This document shows, piece after piece, positions 7,217-7,319 of a stretch of 7,319 bases of DNA (the first letter of the stretch is position 1; each line of letters starts with the position of its first letter). The DNA comes from Spirochaetaceae bacterium. GTDB taxonomy: Bacteria; Spirochaetota; Spirochaetia; Treponematales; Breznakiellaceae. Made by a program: the position numbers and the translations under genes. Below the pieces are notes generated by a model, which saw only the letters and a list, made by a program, of their open reading frames with translations, ran no database searches and was not told where the DNA came from. The stretch is from positions 1 to 7,319 of the forward strand of contig JAITCP010000170.1 of assembly GCA_031283025.1 (NCBI GenBank), in the 5' to 3' direction.

Positions 7217-7241
7217 AACTCGGTTAGTTTTGGAAATGGCT
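7205..7241. repeat. Perfect 16-bp inverted repeat with CGGTT loop
   Basis: Arm 7205-7220 is exactly complementary to 7226-7241 around CGGTT. The stem contains TTTCCAAAACT paired with AGTTTTGGAAA. The flanks have no proper T-run on the minus strand, and on the plus strand the 3' flank is A-rich, so terminator function is doubtful. It lies about 75 bases upstream of the GH5 operon start. Confidence 0.85.
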
Positions 7242-7244
7242 TAA

Positions 7245-7272
7245 GAAAAACTGTCCAAAAGGCCAGTTTTTC
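7245..7272. repeat. 9-bp inverted repeat
   Basis: GAAAAACTG (7245-7253) pairs with CAGTTTTTC (7264-7272) across a 10-base loop. It starts three bases after the 7205-7241 stem and shares the AAAAACTG word with the hairpin at 7289-7319. Confidence 0.6.
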
Positions 7273-7288
7273 AATTAAATCTAAGGTA

Positions 7289-7319
7289 GCTTTTCCAAAA
7301 ACTGAAGTTTTGGAAAAGC
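7289..7319. repeat. 12-bp inverted repeat at the window edge
   Basis: GCTTTTCCAAAA (7289-7300) and TTTTGGAAAAGC (7308-7319) are perfect inverted arms around ACTGAAG. The arms reach the last base of the window and may extend further. The segment 7296-7309 (CAAAAACTGAAGTT) is identical to the minus strand of 4686-4699 in the other spacer hairpin. Confidence 0.8.

Overview
The window is a compact carbohydrate-degradation locus from a bacterium of moderate GC content. It carries four complete glycoside hydrolase genes and possibly the last codons of a fifth gene at the left edge. The host looks like a spirochaete, perhaps Treponema-like and gut-associated. That rests on a relaxed lipobox (SVSC) in one enzyme and on spacers full of hairpin-forming and degenerate repeats, and is a moderate-to-weak inference because no phylogenetic marker is present.

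Layout, left to right. Positions 1-42 may be the tail of an upstream plus-strand gene. A GH42 beta-galactosidase runs on the plus strand from 48 to 2078. A 165-bp convergent spacer with period-17 degenerate repeats and a small hairpin follows. A GH95 alpha-L-fucosidase lies on the minus strand, 4574 down to 2244. A 211-bp spacer then holds a 17-bp-stem hairpin, more period-17 repeats and a candidate promoter for the GH95 gene. Two tandem paralogous GH5 lipoproteins are on the minus strand (5964-4786 and 7131-5974), 9 nt apart and probably co-transcribed. The right end (7132-7319) is a cluster of three inverted repeats upstream of the GH5 pair. There are no RNA genes, CRISPR arrays or transposase genes, and no gene-free stretch longer than 300 bases.

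The enzymes fit together as a two-compartment pathway. The two GH5 proteins have lipoprotein signals and resemble endo-beta-1,4-glucanases/xyloglucanases of the GH5_4 type, so they would cut polysaccharide at the cell surface or in the periplasm. GH42 and GH95 have no export signal and would trim imported oligosaccharides in the cytoplasm. An alpha-1,2-fucosidase with a beta-galactosidase and a GH5_4-like endoglucanase matches the Fuc-alpha1,2-Gal-beta side chain of plant fucogalactoxyloglucan. That substrate is an inference. The alpha-xylosidase, beta-glucosidase and transporter such a pathway needs are not in the window.

The least ordinary content is in the spacers. A family of perfect or near-perfect hairpins shares loop or core sequences while its stems differ by compensatory changes. 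Period-17 repeats occur in opposed orientation at both ends of two spacers, and one of them supplies the C-terminal codons of the GH95 gene.
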